From DASXYG01 sp036502625 (GTDB lineage: Bacteria; Actinomycetota; Actinomycetes; Streptosporangiales; Streptosporangiaceae), in contig DASXYG010000014.1 of assembly GCA_036502625.1 (NCBI GenBank), positions 1 through 21,851 of the forward strand: a stretch of 21,851 bases of DNA, written 5' to 3'. The notes beneath the pieces were generated by a model that was not told the DNA's origin, made no database searches, and saw only the letters and a program-made list of their open reading frames with translations. A program made the translations under genes and the position numbers. Within the stretch, counting starts at the first letter, position 1. Every line of letters begins with the position of its first letter. Below are positions 7,325 to 16,210 of this stretch, one piece after another.

Positions 7325-8391
7325 GCCAGAGCGGGAACGAGCCCGCGGTCCCCGGCACCCACAGCCTCCAGGACGCGGCCACGACACCCGGCACGCGGGC
7401 GCCGTCCGGAACGGATGCGGCCACCGCGTCCCGTACGGCCCCCGACGCGGTCGCGGTGATCCCCGTACGGGACGGCGAGCCGCCGCTCGGGGCGGACGAG
7501 ACCGTCGCCGAGTGCGGCGGGAACGCGCTGCTCATCGGCGCGGGCACCGCGGACGCGGCGGCGGAGTTGCGGACCGCGGCGGCCGTACGGACCGCCGAGG
7601 CGGGCCCGTACGCGCCCGCCGCCTGGGCGCGCGCGCTCGCGCCACTGGTCTCCGGAACCGCGCTGGTCATGCTCCCGGCCGGACCTGACGGCCGCGACCT
7701 CGCGCCGCGGCTGGCCGCCGCGCTCGGCCGCCCGCTGTGGGCGGGCGCGACCGCCGTCCTGCCGCCGTCCGAGCCCGGCGGGCCGTACCGGGTGGCGGTG
7801 GCCAGGTACGGCGGCCGGGTGCTGGTCGAGGCGAACCTGGACGGCCCGTCCGTGGCCACCCTGGTGCCCGGCGTCGCGGGCGTGGCGCCGCGCGAGGGGC
7901 CGCCGCCCGAGCCCGAGCCGGTCACGCTGACCGTGCCGCCCGCGCACGACCCGGAGATCATCGAGATCGTGCCGCCCACCGCCGCCACGATGGACCTCGC
8001 CGAGGCGCCGCGGGTGTTCGCCGGCGGCGCCGGGCTCGGCTCGGCCGCGGAGTTCGCGCTGCTCACCGAGGTCGCCGCGCGGGCCGACGCGTCCATGGGC
8101 GCCACCCGCATCGTCGTGGACGCCGGATGGGTGCCGTTCCCCCGGCAGATCGGCACCACCGGAACCGCCATCGCGCCCGAGCTGTACGTCGCGTTCGGCA
8201 TCTCCGGAGCCGTGCAGCACATCACCGGCATCGGCGACCCGGCGCACGTCATCGCCGTCAACACCGACCCGAGCTGCCCGATGATGTCCATGGCCGACCT
8301 CGCCGTGGTGTCCGACGCGCCGGGCGTGCTGCGCGAGCTCGCCCGGCTCCTGGACGTACCGCTCCCGGCCGAGGAGGCCGCGCATGCCTGA
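7321..8391 (+). CDS. Electron transfer flavoprotein alpha subunit (FixB-like)
   Basis: A 356-residue protein. Residues about 230-345 are the ETF alpha FAD domain: FAGGAGLGS, then VDAGWVPFPRQIGTTG, ELYVAFGISGAVQH and VNTDPSCPMM, the segments that wrap the FAD. The N-terminal half is a shortened, diverged ETF fold preceded by about 40 residues rich in Ala, Thr, Pro and Gly. The GTG start overlaps the previous stop (GTGA) and lacks a clear Shine-Dalgarno, so translation is probably coupled. The partner beta subunit is three genes downstream, at 9981. The role is to take electrons from dehydrogenases and pass them to the FixC-like protein encoded next. Start choice in the low-complexity N terminus is uncertain. 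Confidence 0.85.
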   Translation: MSQSGNEPAVPGTHSLQDAATTPGTRAPSGTDAATASRTAPDAVAVIPVRDGEPPLGADETVAECGGNALLIGAGTADAAAELRTAAAVRTAEAGPYAPAAWARALAPLVSGTALVMLPAGPDGRDLAPRLAAALGRPLWAGATAVLPPSEPGGPYRVAVARYGGRVLVEANLDGPSVATLVPGVAGVAPREGPPPEPEPVTLTVPPAHDPEIIEIVPPTAATMDLAEAPRVFAGGAGLGSAAEFALLTEVAARADASMGATRIVVDAGWVPFPRQIGTTGTAIAPELYVAFGISGAVQHITGIGDPAHVIAVNTDPSCPMMSMADLAVVSDAPGVLRELARLLDVPLPAEEAAHA

Positions 8392-9688
8392 CGGATTCGA
8401 CGTCGTCGTGGTGGGGGCCGGGCCCGCGGGCGCCGCCGCCGCGCTCGTGCTGGCCCGCGCCGGGCGCGCGGTGTGCCTGGTGGAGCGCGGCCCGTTCCCC
8501 GGCTCGAAGAACATGTACGGCGGGGTCGTCTACGGCCGCTACCTCGACACCCTGATCCCCGACTGGTGGGAGCGGGTTCCCGTGCAGCGGTGGGTGACCC
8601 GCCGCGAGACCCGCATGATGACGGGCACGCAGGCGCTGACGGTCGGCTACTCCACGGACGCCTGGGGCCGTCCGCCGTACAACGGCATGACGTGCTTCCG
8701 TCCGGACTTCGACCGCTGGTTCGCCGACCAGGCGGTGGCCGCGGGCGCGGTGCTGCTGACGTCCACCGTGGCGACCGGGCTGCTGCGCGACGCCGCCGGA
8801 CGGGTGGCCGGGGTGCGTACGGACCGCCCGGACGGCGACCTGCCCGCGCGGCTGGTCATCGCCTGCGACGGGGTGAACTCGTTCCTGGCCAAGGAGGCCG
8901 GCATGTACCCGGACTCCGGTCCCGAGCACTTCACGCTGGGCGCCAAGGAGGTGCTCGCGCTGCCCCGGGAGGAGATCGACCGCCGGTTCAACGTGACCGG
9001 CACCGACGGGGTCGACATCGAGGCGGTCGGCGTCACGCAGGGCATCCCGGGCGGCGGGTTCGTCTACACCAACCTGGACTCGGTGGCGATCGGGGTGGTG
9101 CTCCAGCTCCCCGGCCTCGCGAAGTCCGGCAAGCGCCCGGAGGACCTGATCGCCGGGTTCAAGCGGCACCCGTCGATCGCCCCGCTGATCCAGGGCGCGG
9201 AGCTGAAGGAGTACTCCGCCCACCTCATCCCCGAGGGCGGCTACGACGCGATGCCGCGGCTCGCCGGCGACGGCATGCTCGTGGCCGGCGACGCCGCCGC
9301 GCTGTGCCTGGCCGCCGGCATCTGGCTCGAAGGCGTCAACTTCGCGATGGCCAGCGGCGCCGCCGCCGGCACCACCGCACACGAGGCGCTGGCGTCCGGC
9401 GACGTCACCCGTACGGGCCTGGCCGCGTACCGGAAGCGCCTGGAGCGGAACTTCGTCCTCCGCGACCACAAGAAGCTCCGCCGCGCCCCCGGCCTGATCC
9501 TCGGCGACCGCATGCAGACCCGCTACCCGGCGATGGTCTGCGACCTCGCGGAGGGCATGTTCACGGTCGGCAACCCGGCCCCCAAGCCGGGCCTCACCCG
9601 CCTACTGCGCCGGTCCGCCAAATCCAACGGGATCCGCCTCCGCGACCTGGCCAAGGACGGCTGGAACGGACTAAGGAGCTTCGGTTGA
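8384..9688 (+). CDS. FixC-like FAD-dependent oxidoreductase (ETF:quinone oxidoreductase type)
   Basis: A 434-residue flavoprotein. The N terminus has the dinucleotide fold GAGPAGAAAALVLARAG (residues 9-25), and GDAAALCLAAGIWLEG near 305 is the second FAD motif, followed by the helix VNFAMASGAAAG typical of the FixC/ETF-QO group. Length suits FixC, which carries no Fe-S cluster of its own and uses FixX. The ATG at 8384 has GAGGAGG at 8371-8377 and overlaps the ETF alpha stop by eight bases. It is expected to accept electrons from the ETF and, with FixX, reduce the quinone pool at the membrane face. A role in bifurcation, as in diazotroph Fix systems, is possible but cannot be read from sequence. 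Confidence 0.87.
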   Translation: MPDGFDVVVVGAGPAGAAAALVLARAGRAVCLVERGPFPGSKNMYGGVVYGRYLDTLIPDWWERVPVQRWVTRRETRMMTGTQALTVGYSTDAWGRPPYNGMTCFRPDFDRWFADQAVAAGAVLLTSTVATGLLRDAAGRVAGVRTDRPDGDLPARLVIACDGVNSFLAKEAGMYPDSGPEHFTLGAKEVLALPREEIDRRFNVTGTDGVDIEAVGVTQGIPGGGFVYTNLDSVAIGVVLQLPGLAKSGKRPEDLIAGFKRHPSIAPLIQGAELKEYSAHLIPEGGYDAMPRLAGDGMLVAGDAAALCLAAGIWLEGVNFAMASGAAAGTTAHEALASGDVTRTGLAAYRKRLERNFVLRDHKKLRRAPGLILGDRMQTRYPAMVCDLAEGMFTVGNPAPKPGLTRLLRRSAKSNGIRLRDLAKDGWNGLRSFG

Positions 9689-9984
9689 GCGACGCACCGC
9701 TGGCGGAGGTCAGCTTCGAGGACCGGATGGCGACGGTGGACTTCGACGTCGCCGAGCGTCCGCACATCGTCGTGGACAGCGAGGTGTGCCGGAGCTGCAC
9801 CACGCGCGAGTGCGTGACCGCCTGCCCGGCCGACCTGTTCGTCCCGACCGCGGACGGGGGGATCCTGTTCAACTACGAGCAGTGCTTCGAATGCGGCACC
9901 TGCTACATGGTCTGCAACAAGGCCGGCGCCATCACCTGGACCTACCCCGAGGGCGGCCACGGCGTGGTCCTGAGGTGCTCGTGA
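9685..9984 (+). CDS. FixX-like ferredoxin
   Basis: A 99-residue protein with CRSCTTRECVTACP and CFECGTCYMVCN, the two cysteine groups of FixX-type ferredoxins, followed by the conserved AITWTYPEGGHGV end. The TTG start at 9685 is preferred over an ATG at 9727. AAGGAGC at 9673-9679 is well spaced, the TTG overlaps the fixC-like stop as TTGA, and SFEDRMATVDFDV keeps the usual FixX N terminus. It should dock on the preceding FixC-like protein as its Fe-S partner. It overlaps ETF beta as GTGA. Confidence 0.88.
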   Translation: MSDAPLAEVSFEDRMATVDFDVAERPHIVVDSEVCRSCTTRECVTACPADLFVPTADGGILFNYEQCFECGTCYMVCNKAGAITWTYPEGGHGVVLRCS

Positions 9985-11540
9985 GCGGGGCCGGGACTGG
10001 ACCTGAGAACGGGGCCGGGGCCGGGCGTACGGTCATCGGCGTCGCCCTCAAGCCCGCCCCCCGCCACGTGGACGTCAACCCCCTAACCGGGTCCGTCACG
10101 GAGAGCAACGCCCCCGAACACGCAAGCCCCGCCGACCTGGCCGCCCTGGAAACAGCCCTCACCCTCCGCGACACCTGGCGCGAAACCGGGGGCGGTGTCG
10201 AGGTGGTGGTGGCCTGCGCGGTCCCGGCGAGCCGCGCCCACCTGGCCGACCCGGTGCTGCGCGACGCCCTGGCCCGCGGCGCCGACCGCGCCGTACGCGC
10301 GGAAACCCCACCCGGCACCCCCGGCGCGTCAACCACGATCTCCCGCACGGCCGCCGCCCTCGCCGAGGCCCTGACCACCTGCGACATCATCATCTGCGGC
10401 GACTACAGCGACGACGGCGGCACCGGCGCGATCCCGGCCCTCCTGGCAGAGGCAGGCAACCGCGCCCAGGCCCTCGGCCTGGTCGCCGTACAAGCCGCCC
10501 CGCCCCCCGAACCCGCCTCGGCGCCCCCCGCCGGGGTCTCACACGTCGCCGCGGCGACCCCGCCCGCTCCCCAGGCCGCCTCGGCGGCTCACGAGCCCCC
10601 GGCGGCCGCACCTGGTGTCCCCGCCCCTGCCTCCCCCCGAGCGGGCCATGCCCCTTCCTCCACCTCCGCCCAGGCCGCAGGCCTGGGCGGAGGTGAGAGG
10701 GGAGGGGAGACCGCATGCCTGGACGGAAGTGAGGGGGGAGGGGAAGCCGCACGCCTCGGCGGAGGCGAAGGGGGAGGGGGAGGGGAGGCCGCAGGCCTGG
10801 GCGGAGGGGAGGCGTCAGGCCTCGGCGGAGGTGAAGGGGGAGGGGAGGCCGCAGGCCTGGGCGGAGGGGAGACCGCGCGCCTGGGCGGAAGTGAAGGGGC
10901 AAGGGAGGCCGGAGGCCTGGGGGGAGGGGAGACCGTAGGCCTGGGCGGACGTGAGGGTGGAGGGGAAGGCGCAGGGCTGGGTGGAGGGGAGACCGCAGGG
11001 CTGGGTGAAGGGGACAGGGAAGCCGGAGGGCTGGGCGGAGGGGGAGCGGCGGGCCTGGGTGGGGGCTTGGGTGGGCGTGAGGGGGGTGCGTCGGGTGCGT
11101 CGGGCGCCTCCGCCGCCTCTGCCGCCGCGGAGCGGGTGGTGATTGTTGAGCGGCGGCTTGAGCGGGGACGGCGGGAGCGGGTTCGGGTGCGGGCGCCGAT
11201 GGTGTTGTCCGTCGAAGGGACGGTGGCGCGGGTGCGGCGGGCCTCCCTGCCCGCGGAGCTTTGGGCCGGAACGGCGGAGATTCGCGTGATCGCGGCGGTG
11301 CCCGCTGAGCCGGAGGCGGTGGTGCGCGTCGCGCCGTATCGTCCGCGGGCGCGGGTGCTGCCGCCGCCGTACGGGGCGACGCCGCGTGACCGCGTCCTGC
11401 AACTTCTCGGCGTCGCCGAGGAGCGCGAACCGCCGCGCCGCGTCGACGCGGAACCCCCCGCGGCGGCCACGGAGATCATCGAGCAGCTCCGTCGCTGGGG
11501 CTATCTGGGAACAGGAGATTCCGACCATGGGAAGACTTGA
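9981..11540 (+). CDS. Electron transfer flavoprotein beta subunit (FixA-like) with large low-complexity insertion
   Basis: A 519-residue protein, about twice the normal ETF beta length. Residues 16-172 are the N-terminal ETF beta fold: VALKPAPRHVDVNP and the nucleotide-binding GDYSDDGGTGAIP and ALGLVAV segments. Residues about 173-383 (nt 10497-11130) are inserted Pro/Ala-rich and then Gly/Glu-rich repeats. The beta fold resumes at ERVVIVERRLERG, then APMVLSVEG and RRASLPAE, and ends EIIEQLRRWGYL. The frame stays open across the insertion and both halves look intact, so it may be a functional protein carrying a long loop. The GTG start at 9981 overlaps the ferredoxin stop; the 3' end overlaps the SDR gene by 14 bases. 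It pairs with the ETF alpha at 7321. A sequencing or assembly artefact in the repeat cannot be excluded. Confidence 0.85.
   Translation: MSGAGTGPENGAGAGRTVIGVALKPAPRHVDVNPLTGSVTESNAPEHASPADLAALETALTLRDTWRETGGGVEVVVACAVPASRAHLADPVLRDALARGADRAVRAETPPGTPGASTTISRTAAALAEALTTCDIIICGDYSDDGGTGAIPALLAEAGNRAQALGLVAVQAAPPPEPASAPPAGVSHVAAATPPAPQAASAAHEPPAAAPGVPAPASPRAGHAPSSTSAQAAGLGGGERGGETACLDGSEGGGEAARLGGGEGGGGGEAAGLGGGEASGLGGGEGGGEAAGLGGGETARLGGSEGAREAGGLGGGETVGLGGREGGGEGAGLGGGETAGLGEGDREAGGLGGGGAAGLGGGLGGREGGASGASGASAASAAAERVVIVERRLERGRRERVRVRAPMVLSVEGTVARVRRASLPAELWAGTAEIRVIAAVPAEPEAVVRVAPYRPRARVLPPPYGATPRDRVLQLLGVAEEREPPRRVDAEPPAAATEIIEQLRRWGYLGTGDSDHGKT
10661..10695. repeat. 16-bp perfect inverted repeat inside the ETF beta insertion
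   Basis: CACCTCCGCCCAGGCC at 10661-10676 is the exact reverse complement of 10680-10695, with a three-base GCA loop. It stands where the plus strand changes from C-rich (Pro/Ala codons) to G-rich (Gly/Glu codons), as expected if the G-rich tract arose as an inverted copy of the C-rich one. The hairpin lies within the mRNA of the gene. Confidence 0.85.
10680..11090 (+). repeat. G-rich degenerate tandem repeat in ETF beta
   Basis: Imperfect units built on GGCCTGGGCGGAGGGGAG recur through the segment and encode variants of EAAGLGGGE and GGGEGGGE. Runs of four to six G separated by single A residues, for example around 10765-10785, make the coding strand rich in potential G-quadruplex sequence. 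Unit length varies, so it looks like slippage expansion of a short seed. Confidence 0.75.
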
Positions 11541-12339
11541 CGGCAAGGTCGCCTTCATCACCGGCGTGGCGCGCGGGCAGGGCCGGGCGCACGCGGTGCG
11601 GCTGGCGTCCGAGGGGGCGGACATCATCGGCGTCGACCTCGCCGGACCCCTCCCGAACGTGCCGTACGACTCGCCGACGCCCGCGGACCTCGACGAGACC
11701 ATCCGCCAGGTCGAGGCCGAGGACCACCGCATCGTCGCGAAGAAGTGCGACGTACGCGACCTCGACGGCATGCGGACGATCCTCGACACCGCGGTCGCCG
11801 AGCTCGGCGGCCTGGACATCGTGGTCGCCAACGCCGGCATCTGCATCCCCACCGCGTGGGACCAGGCGACGCCGGAGATCTTCCGCGACCACATGGACAT
11901 CAACGTCACCGGCGTCTGGAACACCGTCATGGTCTCCGCGCCGCACCTCATCGAGCGCGGCGGCGGCTCGATGATCCTGACCAGCTCCTACGCCGGGAAG
12001 AAGATCCAGCCGTTCATGGTGCACTACACCACGAGCAAGCACGCGCTCGTGGGCATGACCCGCGCGTTCGCCGCCGAGCTCGGCAAGCACAAGATCCGCG
12101 TGAACAGCGTGCACCCCGGCGGCGTCAACACCCCGATGGGCTCCGGCGACATGCAGGGCGCGCTGGCCCGCGCGGGCGAGACGAACCCGACGCTGAACAA
12201 CATGGGCACGCCGTTCCTGCCGAAGTGGGCGGCGGACGCGGAGGAGATCGCCGCGACGGTCGCGTTCCTCGCCTCCGACGACGCGGGCTACATCACGGCC
12301 GAGCACATCAGCGTCGACGGCGGCATGCAGTACTTCTGA
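11527..12339 (+). CDS. Mycofactocin-coupled SDR family oxidoreductase
   Basis: A 270-residue classical short-chain dehydrogenase. It shows the cofactor motif TGVARGQGRAHAV (from residue 12), NAG at about 102, and the catalytic Ser154, Tyr167 and Lys171. The segment after the second beta strand (DLAGPLPNVPYDSPTP, then DLDETIRQVEAEDHR) is longer than in ordinary SDRs and is the hallmark of the family that keeps NAD tightly bound and re-oxidises it with mycofactocin rather than free NAD. The start ATG has AGGAG at 11513-11517. The gene overlaps ETF beta and is last in the operon. The substrate is probably an alcohol or carbonyl compound and cannot be specified. The family call rests on remembered features and should be confirmed by a profile search. 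Confidence 0.9.
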   Translation: MGRLDGKVAFITGVARGQGRAHAVRLASEGADIIGVDLAGPLPNVPYDSPTPADLDETIRQVEAEDHRIVAKKCDVRDLDGMRTILDTAVAELGGLDIVVANAGICIPTAWDQATPEIFRDHMDINVTGVWNTVMVSAPHLIERGGGSMILTSSYAGKKIQPFMVHYTTSKHALVGMTRAFAAELGKHKIRVNSVHPGGVNTPMGSGDMQGALARAGETNPTLNNMGTPFLPKWAADAEEIAATVAFLASDDAGYITAEHISVDGGMQYF

Positions 12340-12356
12340 CCCGTACGCACGCGCCG

Positions 12357-12383
12357 CGGACGGCCGGGCACCCCGGCCGTCCG
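12357..12383. terminator. Strong hairpin between convergent SDR and LLM genes (likely bidirectional terminator)
   Basis: A 12-bp perfect stem, CGGACGGCCGGG at 12357-12368 against 12372-12383, closes on a CAC loop. It occupies most of the 51-bp gap between two converging stops, so it can end transcription from both sides. No U-tract is present. Confidence 0.75.
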
Positions 12384-12390
12384 CCCGGCT

Positions 12391-13317
12391 TCACGCGCCG
12401 GTCATGCGGGCCACGAGCGGCGCCGCCGCGGCCAGGTCGCGGCGCGGCACGACGTAGTACGTGACGCCGTACGCCGCGCGCCGCTCGTGCAGCAGCTCCT
12501 CAAGCTCCGCCACCTCCCCGATGAACGACGCGGGCATCGCGCGCACCTCCGCCGGCCCCACCCCCGTCCACCCGTTCGCGGCGGCGACCCGCTCGGCGGC
12601 CGCGTCGCGGTCGCGGGTCACCGCGAGCGTCATGAACATGCTGATCTCCAGCGCGTCCGGATCCGGCGCCGCCGCCAAGATGCGCGCCGTCTTCGCCGCG
12701 ATCGCCCCGGGCGCGCGCCCGGCGGGGTCGTCGTCGCCGAGCAGCCCGGCGATGTCCGCCTCGCGCGCGGCGATGCCGAGCAGCCGCGGCCCGGCCCCGG
12801 CGACCTGGATCGGCGGGCGCCGCGCCGGCACGGGGAACCCGCTCAGCCCGCCGATCGTGTAGTGGCGCCCGTCGAGCGCGTACGGCTCGCCCGCGAACAG
12901 CCCCTTGATGATCCGCACGGCCTCCTCCAGCCGCCCGACCCGTACGCCCGGCGGGTCGAACGGCAGCCCGGCGGCGGCGTACTCCTCGGCGTTGAACCCC
13001 GCGCCGAGCCCCAGCTCGAAGCGGCCCTCGGACAGCACGTCGAGCGTGGCCGCCTCCTGGGCGAGCAGCACCGGGTGGCGGTAGTCGTTGCACGCGACGA
13101 GCGTGCCGATGCGCAGGTCGCGGGTTGCCGCGGCGACGGTGGCCAGTGCCGCGACCGGGCCGAACTGGCTCCCGTACGGCGGGCCGGTGAAGTGGTCGCG
13201 CATGAGCAGCGCGGAGAAACCGCTCGCCTCGGCCTCCCGCGCCGTTTCGAGCAGCGCCGTACGCGAGGTGACCTCGTCGGCCATCAGCGCGAAACGGAAC
13301 GGGTGTGCGGTGCCCAT
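12391..13317 (-). CDS. F420-dependent LLM-class oxidoreductase
   Basis: A 308-residue luciferase-like TIM-barrel protein. Visible landmarks are FRFALMADE at the N terminus, the FSALLMRDHF and RIGTLVACNDYRHP strands, LSEGRFELGLGAGFN and PPIQVAGAGPR. These fit the actinobacterial F420-dependent family I know as TIGR03621. F420 would act as hydride donor or acceptor; the substrate is unknown. The ATG at 13317 has GGAGA about six bases upstream on the minus strand. It converges on the mycofactocin-type operon and is divergent from the kinase operon, so it has its own promoter in 13318-13529. No operon partner is seen. Confidence 0.85.
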   Translation of the reverse strand: MGTAHPFRFALMADEVTSRTALLETAREAEASGFSALLMRDHFTGPPYGSQFGPVAALATVAAATRDLRIGTLVACNDYRHPVLLAQEAATLDVLSEGRFELGLGAGFNAEEYAAAGLPFDPPGVRVGRLEEAVRIIKGLFAGEPYALDGRHYTIGGLSGFPVPARRPPIQVAGAGPRLLGIAAREADIAGLLGDDDPAGRAPGAIAAKTARILAAAPDPDALEISMFMTLAVTRDRDAAAERVAAANGWTGVGPAEVRAMPASFIGEVAELEELLHERRAAYGVTYYVVPRRDLAAAAPLVARMTGA

Positions 13318-13337
13318 GGACGTCTCCGATCGTGTGC

Positions 13338-13370
13338 CCGGTGTTCCCCCGCCGTTCAGGCGAACACCGG
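13338..13370. promoter_or_regulatory. 9-bp inverted repeat upstream of the LLM gene
   Basis: CCGGTGTTC at 13338-13346 is the exact reverse complement of GAACACCGG at 13362-13370, with 15 bases between. It lies 21 bases upstream of the LLM start in the 212-bp gap shared with the divergent kinase gene. A second perfect palindrome, CCACCG-gatt-CGGTGG, lies at 13407-13422. Either could be an operator; nothing identifies the protein. Confidence 0.35.
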
Positions 13371-13427
13371 ACGCGCCATTCCGGTTGCACCGAAGATCTC
13401 GTTACGCCACCGGATTCGGTGGGCGAC

Positions 13428-13456
13428 TGGAAGGTGACAGCCGGTGGGTTTAAAGT
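13428..13456 (+). promoter_or_regulatory. Weak candidate promoter for the kinase operon
   Basis: TGGAAG at 13428-13433 and TAAAGT at 13451-13456 are 17 bases apart. The minus-10 fits TANNNT but the minus-35 is poor. It is offered only because the rest of the gap lacks a better plus-strand match. Confidence 0.25.
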
Positions 13457-13529
13457 CGGCGGCGAAATTCCTGAACATGCGTGGAGTCCGGCGGTTCCGC
13501 GCCGGAACGCGGCCAGCGAGGTGGGGTCA

Positions 13530-15393
<1,864 letters not shown>

Positions 15394-15401
<8 letters not shown>

Positions 15402-16200
15402 ACCCCGACGGCCGCTGCCCGCCGCGCACGGCAGCCTCGCGTACGGCGTGCCGCCGTCGGAGTCGGGCACGCTGTTCGTCCTGGCGTTCTCCGGCGGCGT
15501 CCGGTGCGAACCCGGCGAGGGCAACCAGGTCACGTTCGGCCGCAACCGCCCCGAGGTGGACGTCTGCGTCGGCGAGGACGACCCCCGGGTCAGCCGTACG
15601 CACGGCCTGTTCCGCCACCACACCGGCGCCTGGTGGCTGCACACCAGCGGCCGGCAGCCGGTGCGCCTGCCGCCCGCGCGGCTGCACACCAGCGACGAGG
15701 AGCCGATCGCGCTCAGCCAGGGCTACACGCCGCTGTTCATCCGCGGCTCGGGCAAGCGCGAGCACCTCCTGGAGGTGTTCGTGACCGGCGACGACGGCCG
15801 CGTGCCCGCGCCGCGCCACCGCGACGTCACGCTGCCGCCCACGACCTGGCGGCTTGACGACTCCGAACGCCTCGCGCTCGTCGTCCTGGCCCAGCGCTAC
15901 CTCCTGCACGACCCGTTCCCGCAGCCGCTGACCTGGCGGGACACCGCCGCCGAGCTGGACGAGCGGCAGCCCGACGCCGGATGGACCCCGCGCGCGGTCG
16001 AACGCCTCGTGGAGCGGGTGCGCTCCCGGCTCTCGCGCGTCGGCGGCGTCGCCGGGCTGACCCGCGACGAAGTGGGCGAGCCGGTCGGCAACACCCTGAA
16101 CCACAACCTGATCGACGAGCTGCTGCGGTCGACCACGCTCGTGCCGTTCGACCTGAACCTCCTGGAGGAGCCGGGGACCGGTCCCGGCGCCGCGCCATAG
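15394..16200 (+). CDS. FHA-domain protein with C-terminal helical (HTH-like) region
   Basis: A 268-residue soluble protein. Residues about 25-110 form an FHA fold: FGRN (Gly49, Arg50), SRTH (Ser67, His70) and the following WWLHTSG strand, the residues that contact phosphothreonine. The rest (about 150-250) is helical, with LTWRDTAAELDERQP and VERLVERVRSRLSR looking like a winged-helix or sigma-like DNA-binding unit (weak inference). It overlaps the kinase gene by eight bases (ATGGCTGA), so it is very likely a substrate or reader of that kinase. No signal peptide is present. Confidence 0.83.
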
Positions 16201-16210
16201 CCTCGCCCGG

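Noticed and set aside
5306..7387. 693-residue open frame on the minus strand
   Set aside because: Exact antisense of the second OYE gene, whose Fe-S and FAD motifs are unmistakable.
10680..11090. CRISPR-like array
   Set aside because: Units are imperfect, vary in length and have no unique spacers; they are in-frame coding repeats and no cas gene is present.
10589..11479. Pro-rich minus-strand open frame over the ETF beta insertion
   Set aside because: It is the complement of the Gly-rich repeat; the plus frame has ETF beta motifs on both sides.
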